Positions 8,832-17,821 of a stretch of DNA of 64,000 bases are shown one piece after another; the first letter of the stretch is position 1, and the number at the start of each line of letters is the position of its first letter. Under the pieces are notes generated by a model. That model was not told the DNA's origin. It saw nothing but the letters and a program-made list of their open reading frames with translations, and ran no database searches. The translations under genes were made by a program, and so were the position numbers. This DNA comes from UBA168 sp011055275. GTDB lineage: Archaea; Thermoproteota; Thermoprotei_A; Marsarchaeales; UBA168. The stretch lies in the NCBI GenBank assembly GCA_046635845.1, contig JAQQXN010000001.1, one strand, 5' to 3'.

Positions 8832-9786
8832 ACGGCACATATCTCTTACTTGCCTCATCGAGCGTAACGAGCTCAGGTTTGCCTCTTTCATCAGGCCCCA
8901 GCACGCCCTCCTGCCCTTTGAGCAGTTTCTCTATGGCAAGTCTGCCAAGATCCATCCCCTCCTTCTTGTCCCTTTCATTAGGTTCCACGCACCTGTAAAG
9001 TATGCCAGGCCACTCGTATCTTGTCCTGATTCCCTGCGCCTGCAAGAGGTCCCTGAGGGCTGGGGCGGCGCCCGCCCTCTGGTAATCAGTTGCCCTTACC
9101 AGCTTACCATCCTCTACCGTAACTCCTTCGGAGATGGCCACTAGGGCCTTTCCCACGCGCCCTATGATCCTCTTAACCTCTGCGAGCAGCTCCTCTACGT
9201 CGTAGGTTGTCTCGGGAAGCAAGAAAAGATCGGGCGCGTGCTTCCCTGCCAACGCGGATGCCAGCGTGAGCCATCCCGCATCTCTTCCCATGACCTGCAT
9301 CAGGTCGACCTCCACGTAGCCTATGTAGGAAGAGGCGTCGTACCTCATCCTCACGGCGAAGTCGGCAACCCTCTCAGCCGAGCTCGGATATCCAAGATCG
9401 TGATGGAAGGGGCCCAGGTCATTGTCGATGGTCTTGGCTACAACAAGCGCCCCGATGTCGGCCCTTGACCTAAGTCTCTTGACAAAAGCCGTTGAGCCTT
9501 CCCCGCCTATGATCAATATGGCGTCTACATCCAAGCGCCTTATTGATGCCATGATCGCGTCTTCGCTCGTTCTGTCCCTGAAGGTCACAAGGTAGGGCGA
9601 CGGCGACGACGCTATCTGATCTGGCTTGATTCCGTTCAGGGATATCACGTTGCCTTTGGCTAAGCCGATCCATCCGCCTACCGCGCCGAGAAGCTCGCAG
9701 CCATCATGGCACGCGGAGATGGCCCCTGCCAGCGCGGGGTTCGAACCAGGAGACGGCCCGCCGGATTGGACGGCAAGGATCTTCAT
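8725..9786 (-). CDS. pfkA: 6-phosphofructokinase, PfkA family (ATP or PPi donor unclear)
   Basis: 353 residues. Motifs in order: SGGPSPGSNPALAG, IIGGEGSTAF, KTIDNDLGPFHHDLGYPSSAE (catalytic Asp of TIDND), VDLMQVMGRDAGWL and the sugar-phosphate site CVEPNERDKKEG. It phosphorylates fructose 6-phosphate. The donor is ambiguous: GGEG has the Gly expected of ATP enzymes, while the Lys before TIDND is the PPi-type residue. The usual GGD Asp is replaced by Glu. TATA-like CGTAAAGG (rc of about 9805-9813) lies about 26 nt before the ATG. It could instead act on another sugar phosphate, given the island. Confidence 0.8.
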   Translation of the reverse strand: MKILAVQSGGPSPGSNPALAGAISACHDGCELLGAVGGWIGLAKGNVISLNGIKPDQIASSPSPYLVTFRDRTSEDAIMASIRRLDVDAILIIGGEGSTAFVKRLRSRADIGALVVAKTIDNDLGPFHHDLGYPSSAERVADFAVRMRYDASSYIGYVEVDLMQVMGRDAGWLTLASALAGKHAPDLFLLPETTYDVEELLAEVKRIIGRVGKALVAISEGVTVEDGKLVRATDYQRAGAAPALRDLLQAQGIRTRYEWPGILYRCVEPNERDKKEGMDLGRLAIEKLLKGQEGVLGPDERGKPELVTLDEASKRYVPSSFLNGFLPSAEALHYLRQVCAFHESSWAEPLSLA

Positions 9787-9884
9787 AAAGGGCTTGCCAG
9801 TATGCCTTTACGCGTTTCGAGTTAAACCATTGAGCTAGCGCGCTGCAGTTAGATAGGCGTAAAAGCGCAGGCGCTCATGTTTTT

Positions 9885-10811
9885 ATGAGCGAAAAACTCA
9901 GGCTTGGTTTCATAGGCTTAGGCATAATGGGAAGCGGCATGGCCAAGAACCTTCTAAGGGCAGGCTTTCCGCTCACAGTTTACAACAGAACGAAGAGCAA
10001 GGCCGAGGCCCTTGGCAATGAAGGCGCGGTCGTCGTCGATACCCCAGCTGAGGTGGCTCAGCGCTCGGATGCGGTTTTTGAGATAGTGACCGACGCTCCT
10101 GACGTGGAGCAAGTCCTCTTCGGAAAGGGAGGCGTTGTTGAGGGAAAGCATGATGGCCTCATATTCGTCGATGAGAGCACGAACTCTCCCAGTCACGCCA
10201 AGGCCTTCTCCGAGAGGCTATCTGAACTTGGGATAGAGTTCTTGGATGCCCCGGTAACCGGAGGGGACAAAGGAGCCCGCGAGGGGACTCTTACCATCAT
10301 GGTCGGCGGGAAGAAAGAGGTGTTTGAGAGGGTGAAACCAGCGTTTCAGGCCATGGGCAAGACAGTGGTTTACGCGGGCGAGGCGGGCTCAGGACAGGCG
10401 CTTAAGCTGGCAAACCAAATAGTGGTTGGAGTGGACATGCTCGCGCTTGTGGAGGCCATGGTTATCGCTCAAAGGGCTGGCATAAGTATGGACACGCTAT
10501 ATGAGGTCCTTTCGAGTGGGGCTGGCAACTCCTTCACGGTTCAGAGCTATATGCCCAGGATAATGAAGGGAGACATGGAGCCCGGGTTCAGGGCAGCCCA
10601 CCTAAGGAAGGACCTGCACTACGTCATAGAGATGGCTCACGAGTTCAACGTCCCGCTCCCGGGCGCAGCGCTCTTGCTTCAGCTTTACAACTCCTTGGTG
10701 GCCAGCGGAAGGGGAGAGAGGGGAACACAGGCGCTGATCCAGCTTTACGAAGACATGATGAGAAAAAGCCGATGCCATCGCTTCCCGCATTCGGGGCCTT
10801 GCGTGGGGTAA
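9885..10811 (+). CDS. NAD(P)-dependent beta-hydroxyacid dehydrogenase (3-HIBDH / tartronate semialdehyde reductase family)
   Basis: 308 residues. FIGLGIMGSGMAKNLLRAG is the Rossmann dinucleotide motif; FVDESTNSPSHAK and FLDAPVTGGDKGAREGTLTIMVGG match the substrate-binding signature of this family; Lys in GSGQALKLANQIVV is the catalytic Lys. Likely reactions are tartronate or methylmalonate semialdehyde reduction; distinguishing these needs alignment. The last 15 residues or so look unlike the family end. A TATA-like gcgtaaaag at about 9857-9865 supports the ATG at 9885. As part of the sugar-acid island it could reduce a C3 semialdehyde formed by aldolase cleavage. Confidence 0.82.
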   Translation: MSEKLRLGFIGLGIMGSGMAKNLLRAGFPLTVYNRTKSKAEALGNEGAVVVDTPAEVAQRSDAVFEIVTDAPDVEQVLFGKGGVVEGKHDGLIFVDESTNSPSHAKAFSERLSELGIEFLDAPVTGGDKGAREGTLTIMVGGKKEVFERVKPAFQAMGKTVVYAGEAGSGQALKLANQIVVGVDMLALVEAMVIAQRAGISMDTLYEVLSSGAGNSFTVQSYMPRIMKGDMEPGFRAAHLRKDLHYVIEMAHEFNVPLPGAALLLQLYNSLVASGRGERGTQALIQLYEDMMRKSRCHRFPHSGPCVG

Positions 10812-10844
10812 GTAAACACTTTTATCTGGTTCATGGTTCATCGC

Positions 10845-12341
10845 ATGATCGAGGCCGGTTTCGGTAAGACGGACATAACCCCCGATAAACAGCTTGAGCT
10901 ATCAGGTTTTGCGGGTAGGAAAAGCGAGGGGATTCACGACAGGCTCTTTTGCAGGTCACTTTACTTGAGGTCCGAAGAGGAGTTCGTGATCATATCATGC
11001 GATACCTTCGGCTTTGACCACGATTTCTCCACTCAGATAAGGAAAGGCGTTGCCATTAAGCTTGGTATAAGGCCGTCAAACGTCATGCTGACCGCTACCC
11101 ACACTCATTCGTCCCCGGCAACCATTCAATTAAGGAAGGGCGGCAAAGTGGAGAAAGAGTACCTCGACTTCATTGAGCGCGCCATAGGCGAGGCCGTCGA
11201 GAAAAGCGCAGAAACTCGCAGGTCAACGATGACGTTCGTCACGGCCAGGGCGCCAGGCCTCAGCTTCAACAGGGTGTATCAGAACGCCCCCGACGACTCG
11301 CTTGCGGCCATTCACTTAAAGCCCTCGGAGGGCAAGGGAAAAAGGGTGACGCTTGTTAACTATTCCTGCCACCCCTCTGTGCTGGGGGCTGACAACAGGC
11401 AGGTAAGCGCCGACTATCCTGGTTACCTTTACGCGTTTTACGAGGCAGCGGGAGAGGAGGCCATTTTCTTGAACGGCGCGTCAGGAGATCTCAGCCCTTA
11501 TCTCCCTCGCGGCCAAAGCGGTACTTTTGCTGACGCGGAGCGGATGGGGAAAACGCTCGGCGAAAAGACATATGTCGAAGGGAAAAGCGTAGATGCTCAC
11601 GTGCTTGCTGCCAGCAAGCAGGTTACCCTTGAGAGAGTAAAACCGGAAATCAATGCGGATGAGCTTGAAGATAGGATAAAAAAGGAGGATGGGATGGGTG
11701 ATGAGCTGGATAGGAAAGCGGGCATGCCATTTAAGCTCGAAGCTGAGGCGCTGCGGGAGTGGCTGGACGAGGTCAGTAAGGCTAAGCCCATGCCCGCCGT
11801 GGGCGAAGCTCAAGCCGTGGCCTTATCCAGCGATTTGGCCCTTGTGTCTTTTTCAGCCGAGCTCTTCAGCTCTATCGGCAGCGTCATAAGGTTAGGCTCC
11901 CCTTTTCCTGAGACGCTCGTGGTTGGATATGCCAACGGCTTGATGGGATACGTTCCGGATGCCAAGGCCTTTGAGGTGAGTTCTTATGAGGCCGCTGAGG
12001 CTTACAGGTACTATGACACCTTCCCGTTCAGCAAGAACGCGGGCAAGGTCGTCATAAAGGTGGCGCTGGAGCTCTTGAGCTCGCTCTCAGCTGCGCTCGC
12101 TTCCAGGCGAGGGGCTGTCAAGCGACAGCTGACGGTTCGGGTCCTGCGGGTTGGATCTGCGAGGCCCCGCGATTGCGGCGTTTGGAATCTGGAGCTGATC
12201 TTTGTTTCTGGGATCACGGCCCTAAAGATGGTAGAGCGCCCAAGGCTGACGCCGATCTGCCCAATCTTGACGATTTCAAGCGGCTTCTCGCTAGTTTTAA
12301 CCGATTTGTGGTGCGTTATCTCTTGTCGCCTCTGCGGTTAA
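10845..12341 (+). CDS. Neutral/alkaline ceramidase-fold hydrolase with long unrelated tail
   Basis: The N-terminal 410 residues or so match the neutral/alkaline non-lysosomal ceramidase fold: AGFGKTDITPDKQLELSGF, DTFGFD, ATHTHSSP (metal His pair), NYSCHPSVLGADNRQVSADYPG and, late, VGYANGLMGYVPD with YYDTFPFSKNAGK. Archaeal homologues are hypothetical hydrolases; a real ceramide substrate is unlikely. ATG 10845 fits the TATA-like cttttatc at 10819-10826; ATG 10833 is too close to it. The family end should be near KVALELLSSL, yet about 80 more codons of low-similarity sequence follow with no stop, possibly from an indel near 12075 where TGA exists in another frame. Confidence 0.7.
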   Translation: MIEAGFGKTDITPDKQLELSGFAGRKSEGIHDRLFCRSLYLRSEEEFVIISCDTFGFDHDFSTQIRKGVAIKLGIRPSNVMLTATHTHSSPATIQLRKGGKVEKEYLDFIERAIGEAVEKSAETRRSTMTFVTARAPGLSFNRVYQNAPDDSLAAIHLKPSEGKGKRVTLVNYSCHPSVLGADNRQVSADYPGYLYAFYEAAGEEAIFLNGASGDLSPYLPRGQSGTFADAERMGKTLGEKTYVEGKSVDAHVLAASKQVTLERVKPEINADELEDRIKKEDGMGDELDRKAGMPFKLEAEALREWLDEVSKAKPMPAVGEAQAVALSSDLALVSFSAELFSSIGSVIRLGSPFPETLVVGYANGLMGYVPDAKAFEVSSYEAAEAYRYYDTFPFSKNAGKVVIKVALELLSSLSAALASRRGAVKRQLTVRVLRVGSARPRDCGVWNLELIFVSGITALKMVERPRLTPICPILTISSGFSLVLTDLWCVISCRLCG

Positions 12342-12498
12342 GTAGGTCCCTTTAATCGGTTTTTCTCATCCCGCTTGCGCGAGGGTCTTACGTGCCGCGC
12401 GCGGCTCCCTTTTCTGACGTTCCTTCATGAGGGTCGCGGCCTTGGGCCAATCGTACAGCTGATGCACGTTTTTATGTTACCACGCAAGTTAAGCCAGA

Positions 12499-13635
12499 AT
12501 GAAGAAGCAAAAAATTGAGGGCTTGCTCCACGAGGCCGAGGCGCTTGGCTTGAGCGGAATCTTGATAAGAAATCCCGAGAACATCCTTTACGCTACGGGC
12601 TATTGGCCAGCCATCGGCCGCTCGCTGCTATTCATAGGCTCCGATGGGGAGAGCAGGCTTTTGGCCCCGGTTTCCGAGCGCGACTTCGTGCCCGATGGGT
12701 GCGCAGATGAGGTGCAATGGGAAGAAGATGAAGGCCTGAAGGCAGTCTTCGATCCATATCCCAGGTTTAAGCAGTTCTTGGGAGAGCTGAGCGGAAAGGT
12801 CGGGGTGGAGATGACATCGGAGGTGGTGAGCACGGTGCATGCTGGCACCGAGGTATCGTACGCTTCATGTAGGACATTTGATGTGGTCAGGCAGGCTGGA
12901 GCTGAGCCAGTTGATTTTACGGCTAGCCTCGAAAAACTGAGACAGCAGAAGGACGAGGACGACCTGGAAAAGATACGCATATCGTATGAGCTTGCCGCCG
13001 TTGGTCTTAGGGAAGGCCATTGCAAGCTGAAGGAGGGCGTTTCCGAAGCGGAGCTTGCCAGCGATATAGAGTATGCCATAAACTCGTCAGTGGGATACAG
13101 TGGAACGCAGCGCGTAAGGGCTTATGCCTTCGTGATGTCAGGAGAAAGGGGGTCGGTCGCCTATTATCCGTTTAACAGTTCATCCGAGAAGAGGATAAAG
13201 AGGGGCGAGTCGGTGCTCATAGAACTTGACGTTCAGGCCGATGGGTATTGGTCAGATACCACAAGGACCTGGTTCATTGACCCCCCGAAAGAGCTGAGGG
13301 ATAGGTTTGAGGCCGTGCTTGAGGCCAATGAATCAGGGGTTGCAGCGGCCAAGATAGGGGCAAGGGCAGCGGACGTTGACATGGCCGCAAGGAAAGCGCT
13401 GGAGAAAAGCGGATACGGTGATGAATTTGTGCATAGGCTTGGCCATGGGGTGGGCTTTAGGCATCACGAGCTGCCCGCGCTTCATCCCGCGTCCACCGAC
13501 GTTCTGTGCAAGGGAGCGGTTTTCACGGTTGAGCCGGGAGTATACGGAAAGGGCTTTGGTATAAGGATAGAGAACGGCGTACTTGCCACGGATTCGGGAG
13601 GTCGGAGACTGGACACGGCGCCCATTGTCTTCTAA
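12499..13635 (+). CDS. pepQ: M24 metallopeptidase, Xaa-Pro dipeptidase/aminopeptidase
   Basis: 378 residues: an N-terminal creatinase-type domain (to about 140) and a C-terminal pita-bread domain. The dinuclear metal ligands are all present: two Asp in ELDVQADGYWSDTTRTW, His in HRLGHGVGF, Glu in FTVEPGVY and Glu in IRIENGV. It cleaves X-Pro bonds in the cytosol during peptide recycling. TATA-like tttttatg at about 12470-12477 lies 26 nt before the ATG, so the message is leaderless and monocistronic. Confidence 0.88.
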   Translation: MKKQKIEGLLHEAEALGLSGILIRNPENILYATGYWPAIGRSLLFIGSDGESRLLAPVSERDFVPDGCADEVQWEEDEGLKAVFDPYPRFKQFLGELSGKVGVEMTSEVVSTVHAGTEVSYASCRTFDVVRQAGAEPVDFTASLEKLRQQKDEDDLEKIRISYELAAVGLREGHCKLKEGVSEAELASDIEYAINSSVGYSGTQRVRAYAFVMSGERGSVAYYPFNSSSEKRIKRGESVLIELDVQADGYWSDTTRTWFIDPPKELRDRFEAVLEANESGVAAAKIGARAADVDMAARKALEKSGYGDEFVHRLGHGVGFRHHELPALHPASTDVLCKGAVFTVEPGVYGKGFGIRIENGVLATDSGGRRLDTAPIVF

Positions 13636-13726
13636 GTGCGCGCAACCTCAAGGCCCAAGTCAAGAAGGCGAAGGACTGGGCGCATCTCCTAACGCTAAAC
13701 TTAAACGGGAAGCAGCTTCGGTGCAC

Positions 13727-14524
13727 ATGCTCGTAATAGGACACAGGGGTTTTCCTTCGGCTTTTCCAGAAAACACCATTCCTTCCTTCCTCGGTGCGCT
13801 CAGGGCGGGAGCAGATGGGGTCGAGATGGACGTGCATCTGTCAAAGGACGGCGTCCCCGTGGTGATCCATGACTACGATGTGGACAGGACGACGAACGGC
13901 CACGGAAAGGTGTCATCTCTCACTGTGGACCAGATCAAGCGCCTTGACGCAGGGATGAAGTTCGGCATGCCAGGAATAAGGATACCGACGCTGCAGGAGG
14001 TGCTGCAGGCGGTTAAACGCGAAAAGCGCGACGCGCTACTCGTAATCGAGATAAAGAGGGGCTCGGCGGTTTATCCGGGCATAGAGGAGAAGGTGGTCTC
14101 GGAGGTGCGGGCAGAAGGCGTAAGCGCTCAATTTGTCTCCTTTGATTACGACTCCCTGAAGGTCGTTAAAAGCGCTTGGCCTGAGGCGGAAACCGGAATA
14201 ATATTCGTGGGAAGGCCTTCTTATTTTTGCGGCATAGCAGCGGAGGTCGGAAGCAAGTGGCTTAGGGGAGCGCACGACCTAGCGCAAAAGGGAGATGGCG
14301 ATGTGGTTCATGACCATGGCCTGAAGCTTGACGTCTGGGCTCCCAGCAACCCCGATGAGCTAAGGGCTCTTTCTGCCATCGGGCCCGACTCCGTAACGAC
14401 AAACGATCCCCGGACCGCGTTATCTCTTCTAAGGCGAGGTGGACAAGGCCTTGGCGATGAAGTCTTAGCGATTTTGTCGCAGGGACGCTCAGTACCATCA
14501 AGCAAAAAAGTTATCAACCCTTAA
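13727..14524 (+). CDS. ugpQ: Glycerophosphodiester phosphodiesterase
   Basis: 265 residues of GDPD TIM barrel. IGHRGFPSAFPENTIPSF holds the catalytic His-Arg and Glu, VEMDVHLSKDGVPVVIHDYDVDRTT the metal Glu/Asp and second His, and VIEIKRG a further Glu. It hydrolyses glycerophosphodiesters to glycerol phosphate and alcohol, in archaea probably from ether-lipid headgroup turnover. No signal peptide is present. ATG 13727 has TATA-like acttaaacg at 13698-13706; the frame is open further upstream but lacks a promoter. The last 30 residues or so extend beyond the usual end. Confidence 0.85.
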   Translation: MLVIGHRGFPSAFPENTIPSFLGALRAGADGVEMDVHLSKDGVPVVIHDYDVDRTTNGHGKVSSLTVDQIKRLDAGMKFGMPGIRIPTLQEVLQAVKREKRDALLVIEIKRGSAVYPGIEEKVVSEVRAEGVSAQFVSFDYDSLKVVKSAWPEAETGIIFVGRPSYFCGIAAEVGSKWLRGAHDLAQKGDGDVVHDHGLKLDVWAPSNPDELRALSAIGPDSVTTNDPRTALSLLRRGGQGLGDEVLAILSQGRSVPSSKKVINP

Positions 14525-14552
14525 AAAGACGCGCCCAACAGTTACGTAAGAA

Positions 14553-16400
14553 ATGTCCAAGCAAGCGCGTGTATCGGATCTGGAATTGCTGAGGTTACAG
14601 GAGGTCGCTTACAGGATAAGGCGTCACGCCATTGAGATGATCTATGGCGCTAAATCCGGTCATCCTGGTGGGAGCCTTTCGATTGCGGAGATACTTTCCG
14701 TCCTATACTTCAAGGAAATGAGGGTTGATCCAAAGAATCCGTCTTGGCCAGAAAGAGATAGGTTAGTGTTGAGCAAGGGCCACGCCTCAGCCAGTCTTTA
14801 CGCGGCGCTCGCCTTGAAGGGCTACTTTCCCGCCGATGAACTCATGACCTTTAGGAAGATAAACTCAAGGCTCCAAGGCCACCCATACATATCGACGCCG
14901 GGGGTCGAGATAACCACCGGTTCGCTAGGTCAAGGGTTAAGCAACGCAGTTGGCATAGCGCTTGCAGGTGCCATAGATCGCAAGGATTACAGGGTTTATG
15001 CCATAATAAGCGATGGGGAGTGCGAGGAGGGAAGCACCTGGGAATCGGCTCTTTTTGCCTCATCGCACCATCTCTCAAACCTGACGGTCTTTGTCGACTT
15101 CAACGGCCTTCAGCTTGACGGGAACTTGCTTCTTGACCTATCCAGGATCGATGACATGTGGAGGGCTTTTGGGTGGAACGTTATTGACATAGACGGCCAC
15201 GACGTCGATCAGATAATCGGCGCAATTGAGGCAGCAAAAAGAGAGACGGGGCGTCCCACCGCTGTGATCGCAAGGACCGTGAAGGGAAAGGGCGTTTCTT
15301 ACATGGAGAACAACGATCACTATCACGGCAATCCCCCAGAGAGTGAGGAGAAGTACAGGCTGGCGATCACCGAGCTTCAAGCTAAAATCGATGAGCTTGA
15401 TGACAAGATAAGATCGCTTGGGGCCTCTCCGTACGAGGTGAACCGAATGTCAGTTCAATCCGTCAAGATGAACGCGCTCAGAGACGCCTTTGGAAATGAG
15501 CTGGTAAAGATAGGAGGCCTCAACAAGAACATAGTGGTACTAGATGCGGATACCTCATCCTCGACTAGGAGTGGCCTATTTGGAAAGGCATATCCTGAGA
15601 GGTTCTTCGACGCAGGCCTCATAGAGGTGAGCATGATGGGCATAGCCGCAGGGCTTGCCTCCTCTGGGAAGAAGGTTTTCGTGGCCGGGTTCGCGTCATT
15701 TATGAGTGGCATGGTGTACAACACGGTAAGGCAGAGCATATGCTATCCTAACCTTGACGTTAACATAGTTGCCACGCACGCTGGGATAACAGTTGGGGAG
15801 GACGGCGCAACGCATCAGATGCTTGAGGATCTTGGCATAATGGCGGGTCTTCCAAACATGAAGGTGGTGGCGCCCGCGGATGCCCCCGAGACGGCGCGCG
15901 TGATCGATGCGGTGGCGAACGATAGGGGACCCTTTTACGTGAGGCTGAGCAGAGAAAAGGTGGCAGACGTCACGGAGGGATATGACTTTAAACTTGGGAG
16001 GGGGCTCGTCATGAGAGAGGGAGGGGATATTGCGCTCATATCAACGGGCATCCTTCTGGGCGAGACCCTTGAAGCTGCGGGCAAGCTGAAGAAGGACGGA
16101 ATATCTGCCACGGTCGTGGACATGGCAAGCGTGAAGCCCATCGACGCCGATCTGATAGTTAAGGTTGCCAAGCAGACGGGATTGGTTATGACCGTGGAGG
16201 AGCACAGCGTCTACAACGGCTTGGGGTCTAGGGTAGCTGAGGTCCTCTCGGAAAGGCAACCAACCCCACTGAAGAGGCACGGCATGTACGATGTATTCGG
16301 AGAGTCTGGAACCGCTCAGGAGCTTCTCAAGAAGTACAAGCTTAATAGCGACGGCATAGCGGAGGTTGCAAGGGATTTCGTGGAGGCGATGAGAAAGTGA
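14553..16400 (+). CDS. tkt: Transketolase, full length (fused halves)
   Basis: 615 residues in one chain: PP domain (GAKSGHPGGSLS, SKGHASASLYAALA, TGSLGQGLSNAVG, and the thiamine-diphosphate motif ISDGECEEGSTWESALFASSH followed by VDFNG), then a Pyr domain (ADTSSSTRSG, FDAGLIEVSMMGIAAGLA) and a C-terminal transketolase domain. It transfers C2 ketol units in the non-oxidative pentose phosphate pathway. Many archaea encode the two halves separately; here they are fused by a charged linker near residue 275-300. TATA-like cttaaaaag at 14520-14528 lies 25-30 nt upstream. The transaldolase gene follows with a 4-nt overlap. Confidence 0.9.
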   Translation: MSKQARVSDLELLRLQEVAYRIRRHAIEMIYGAKSGHPGGSLSIAEILSVLYFKEMRVDPKNPSWPERDRLVLSKGHASASLYAALALKGYFPADELMTFRKINSRLQGHPYISTPGVEITTGSLGQGLSNAVGIALAGAIDRKDYRVYAIISDGECEEGSTWESALFASSHHLSNLTVFVDFNGLQLDGNLLLDLSRIDDMWRAFGWNVIDIDGHDVDQIIGAIEAAKRETGRPTAVIARTVKGKGVSYMENNDHYHGNPPESEEKYRLAITELQAKIDELDDKIRSLGASPYEVNRMSVQSVKMNALRDAFGNELVKIGGLNKNIVVLDADTSSSTRSGLFGKAYPERFFDAGLIEVSMMGIAAGLASSGKKVFVAGFASFMSGMVYNTVRQSICYPNLDVNIVATHAGITVGEDGATHQMLEDLGIMAGLPNMKVVAPADAPETARVIDAVANDRGPFYVRLSREKVADVTEGYDFKLGRGLVMREGGDIALISTGILLGETLEAAGKLKKDGISATVVDMASVKPIDADLIVKVAKQTGLVMTVEEHSVYNGLGSRVAEVLSERQPTPLKRHGMYDVFGESGTAQELLKKYKLNSDGIAEVARDFVEAMRK

Positions 16401-17071
16401 AGATATTTCTGGATACCGCAAACGCGGAAGAGATAAGAAAGGGCGTCGATATGGGGATAGTGGATGGGGTAACCACCAATCCCACGATAATAGCTAGGGA
16501 AAAGAAACCCTTCGACGAGGTGGTTAGGGATATCCTATCGCTCTGCAAGGGCCCCGTGAGCCTGGAGGCGGTTTCCACGCAGAGCGACGCCATAGTCGAG
16601 GAGGGCAAGAAGCTTGCGTCTCTTGCGGACAACGTGGTGATAAAGGTTCCCCTCACGGCGGAGGGGCTCAAGGCCATGAAGGCGTTATCGCAGTCAGGGA
16701 TCAAGGTGAACGCCACTTTGATTTTCACGCCGCTTCAGGCTCTCCTGGCCGCAAAGGCAGGCGCCACTTACGTCTCCCCATTTGTGGGAAGGCTTGACGA
16801 CATAACGGAGGACGGCATGAGGATAGTTGATGACATCAAGCGCATATTCTCGAATTACGGCCTCAAGACCGAGATAATAGCGGCCAGCATAAGGAATCCC
16901 ATACACGTTTACAGGGCGGCGCTCATGGGAGCTGACGTGGTCACCATGCCTTTCCCAGTGCTGGAGATGCTGTTAAGGCATCCAAAAACAGACGAGGGAC
17001 TAGCCCTTTTCGCTGAGGACTGGAAGAGGGTTCAACAACAAGAGAAAAAGCGATTTTTTATTCAGAGTTAG
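16397..17071 (+). CDS. tal: Transaldolase / fructose-6-phosphate aldolase (TalC/MipB type)
   Basis: 224 residues, the short TalC type. FLDTANAEEI, VTTNPTII and the Schiff-base Lys at residue 83 (NVVIKVPLT) are diagnostic, with NATLIFTPLQALLAAKAGATYVSPFVGR following. It exchanges dihydroxyacetone units between sugar phosphates, or cleaves fructose 6-phosphate. The GTG start overlaps the transketolase stop as GTGA, implying translational coupling. It converges with rpe, overlapping by 14 nt. The genes for tkt, tal and rpe are therefore physically grouped. Confidence 0.88.
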   Translation: MKIFLDTANAEEIRKGVDMGIVDGVTTNPTIIAREKKPFDEVVRDILSLCKGPVSLEAVSTQSDAIVEEGKKLASLADNVVIKVPLTAEGLKAMKALSQSGIKVNATLIFTPLQALLAAKAGATYVSPFVGRLDDITEDGMRIVDDIKRIFSNYGLKTEIIAASIRNPIHVYRAALMGADVVTMPFPVLEMLLRHPKTDEGLALFAEDWKRVQQQEKKRFFIQS

Positions 17072-17732
17072 CTTTCTCTATTATGGAGCTATAGGCCCTG
17101 AAGGACTTGACCGGATCTTCGGTCTTGAATATGCCAGATCCCACGACTATGACCTCAGCACCCGAATCCAAGACCTGGTCTATGTTGTGGAGTTTTATGC
17201 CCCCATCGGCGGCTATCACGAAGTTGAGCTCCTCCCTCTCCCTTACCTTCCTAAGGTGCCTTATCTTTCTGAGCGACTGACCGATCATCTGCTGATTGCC
17301 ATATCCTGGCTCCGTGAGCATGACCAGCACGTAGTCCACCTCGGGAAGAAGGTATGAAACAGTTTCCTCGCTTGTGCGAGGGCTGAGCGCTATGCCGGCC
17401 TTAAGGCCCATGGACTTTATCTGCTGGATAAGACGAAAGGGAGCCCTGGCCGACTCGTAGTGGAAATATATGATGTTAACCTTGCTGTCAAGCTCATCCA
17501 TGTACTGCTCTGGCTCGGTAACCATGAGATGAGCCTCGAGGGGAATGTCGGTAAGCGTTCTCAGGTCGGCAGCCATCCTGGGCCCATACGTTATGTTGGG
17601 GACGAAGTGGCCATCCACTATGTCCAGATGAACCCACTTTAGCCCAGCATCTATAACGGGCTTGAGCTTTTCCCATATTACCGGCATCTCTATGTCAAGT
17701 ATAGAAGCCGAAAGGACGCGGTTATGGTTCAT
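17058..17732 (-). CDS. rpe: Ribulose-phosphate 3-epimerase
   Basis: 224 residues. VLSASILDIEM, WVHLDIVDGHFVPNITYGPRM (metal ligands His and Asp), LEAHLMVTEPE, GIALSPRTS, VLVMLTEPGYGNQ and FVIAADGGIKLHNI, then VVGSGIF, form the complete Rpe TIM barrel with both catalytic Asp residues. It interconverts ribulose 5-phosphate and xylulose 5-phosphate, feeding the adjacent transketolase. No convincing TATA box is seen within 30 nt of the ATG; a GGAGG lies about 15 nt upstream. Confidence 0.88.
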   Translation of the reverse strand: MNHNRVLSASILDIEMPVIWEKLKPVIDAGLKWVHLDIVDGHFVPNITYGPRMAADLRTLTDIPLEAHLMVTEPEQYMDELDSKVNIIYFHYESARAPFRLIQQIKSMGLKAGIALSPRTSEETVSYLLPEVDYVLVMLTEPGYGNQQMIGQSLRKIRHLRKVREREELNFVIAADGGIKLHNIDQVLDSGAEVIVVGSGIFKTEDPVKSFRAYSSIIEKANSE

Positions 17733-17821
17733 CGGCTTTTCGCCTCCGCATCGCGCTGAGAGATCATCCCCATGTAACCGGGGGATAACAACCTAAGAAA
17801 TGCCGGCAGCCCCTTATCAGC

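Noticed and set aside
9790..9850. On the minus strand, a segment reading GCTAGCTCAATGGTT resembles a tRNA D-arm.
   Set aside because: No anticodon arm, T-arm or acceptor stem can be assembled around it; it also overlaps the PFK promoter.
12173..12355. 60-codon frame beside the ceramidase-like tail, considered as the true continuation.
   Set aside because: It does not look like the family C-terminus and has no own promoter.
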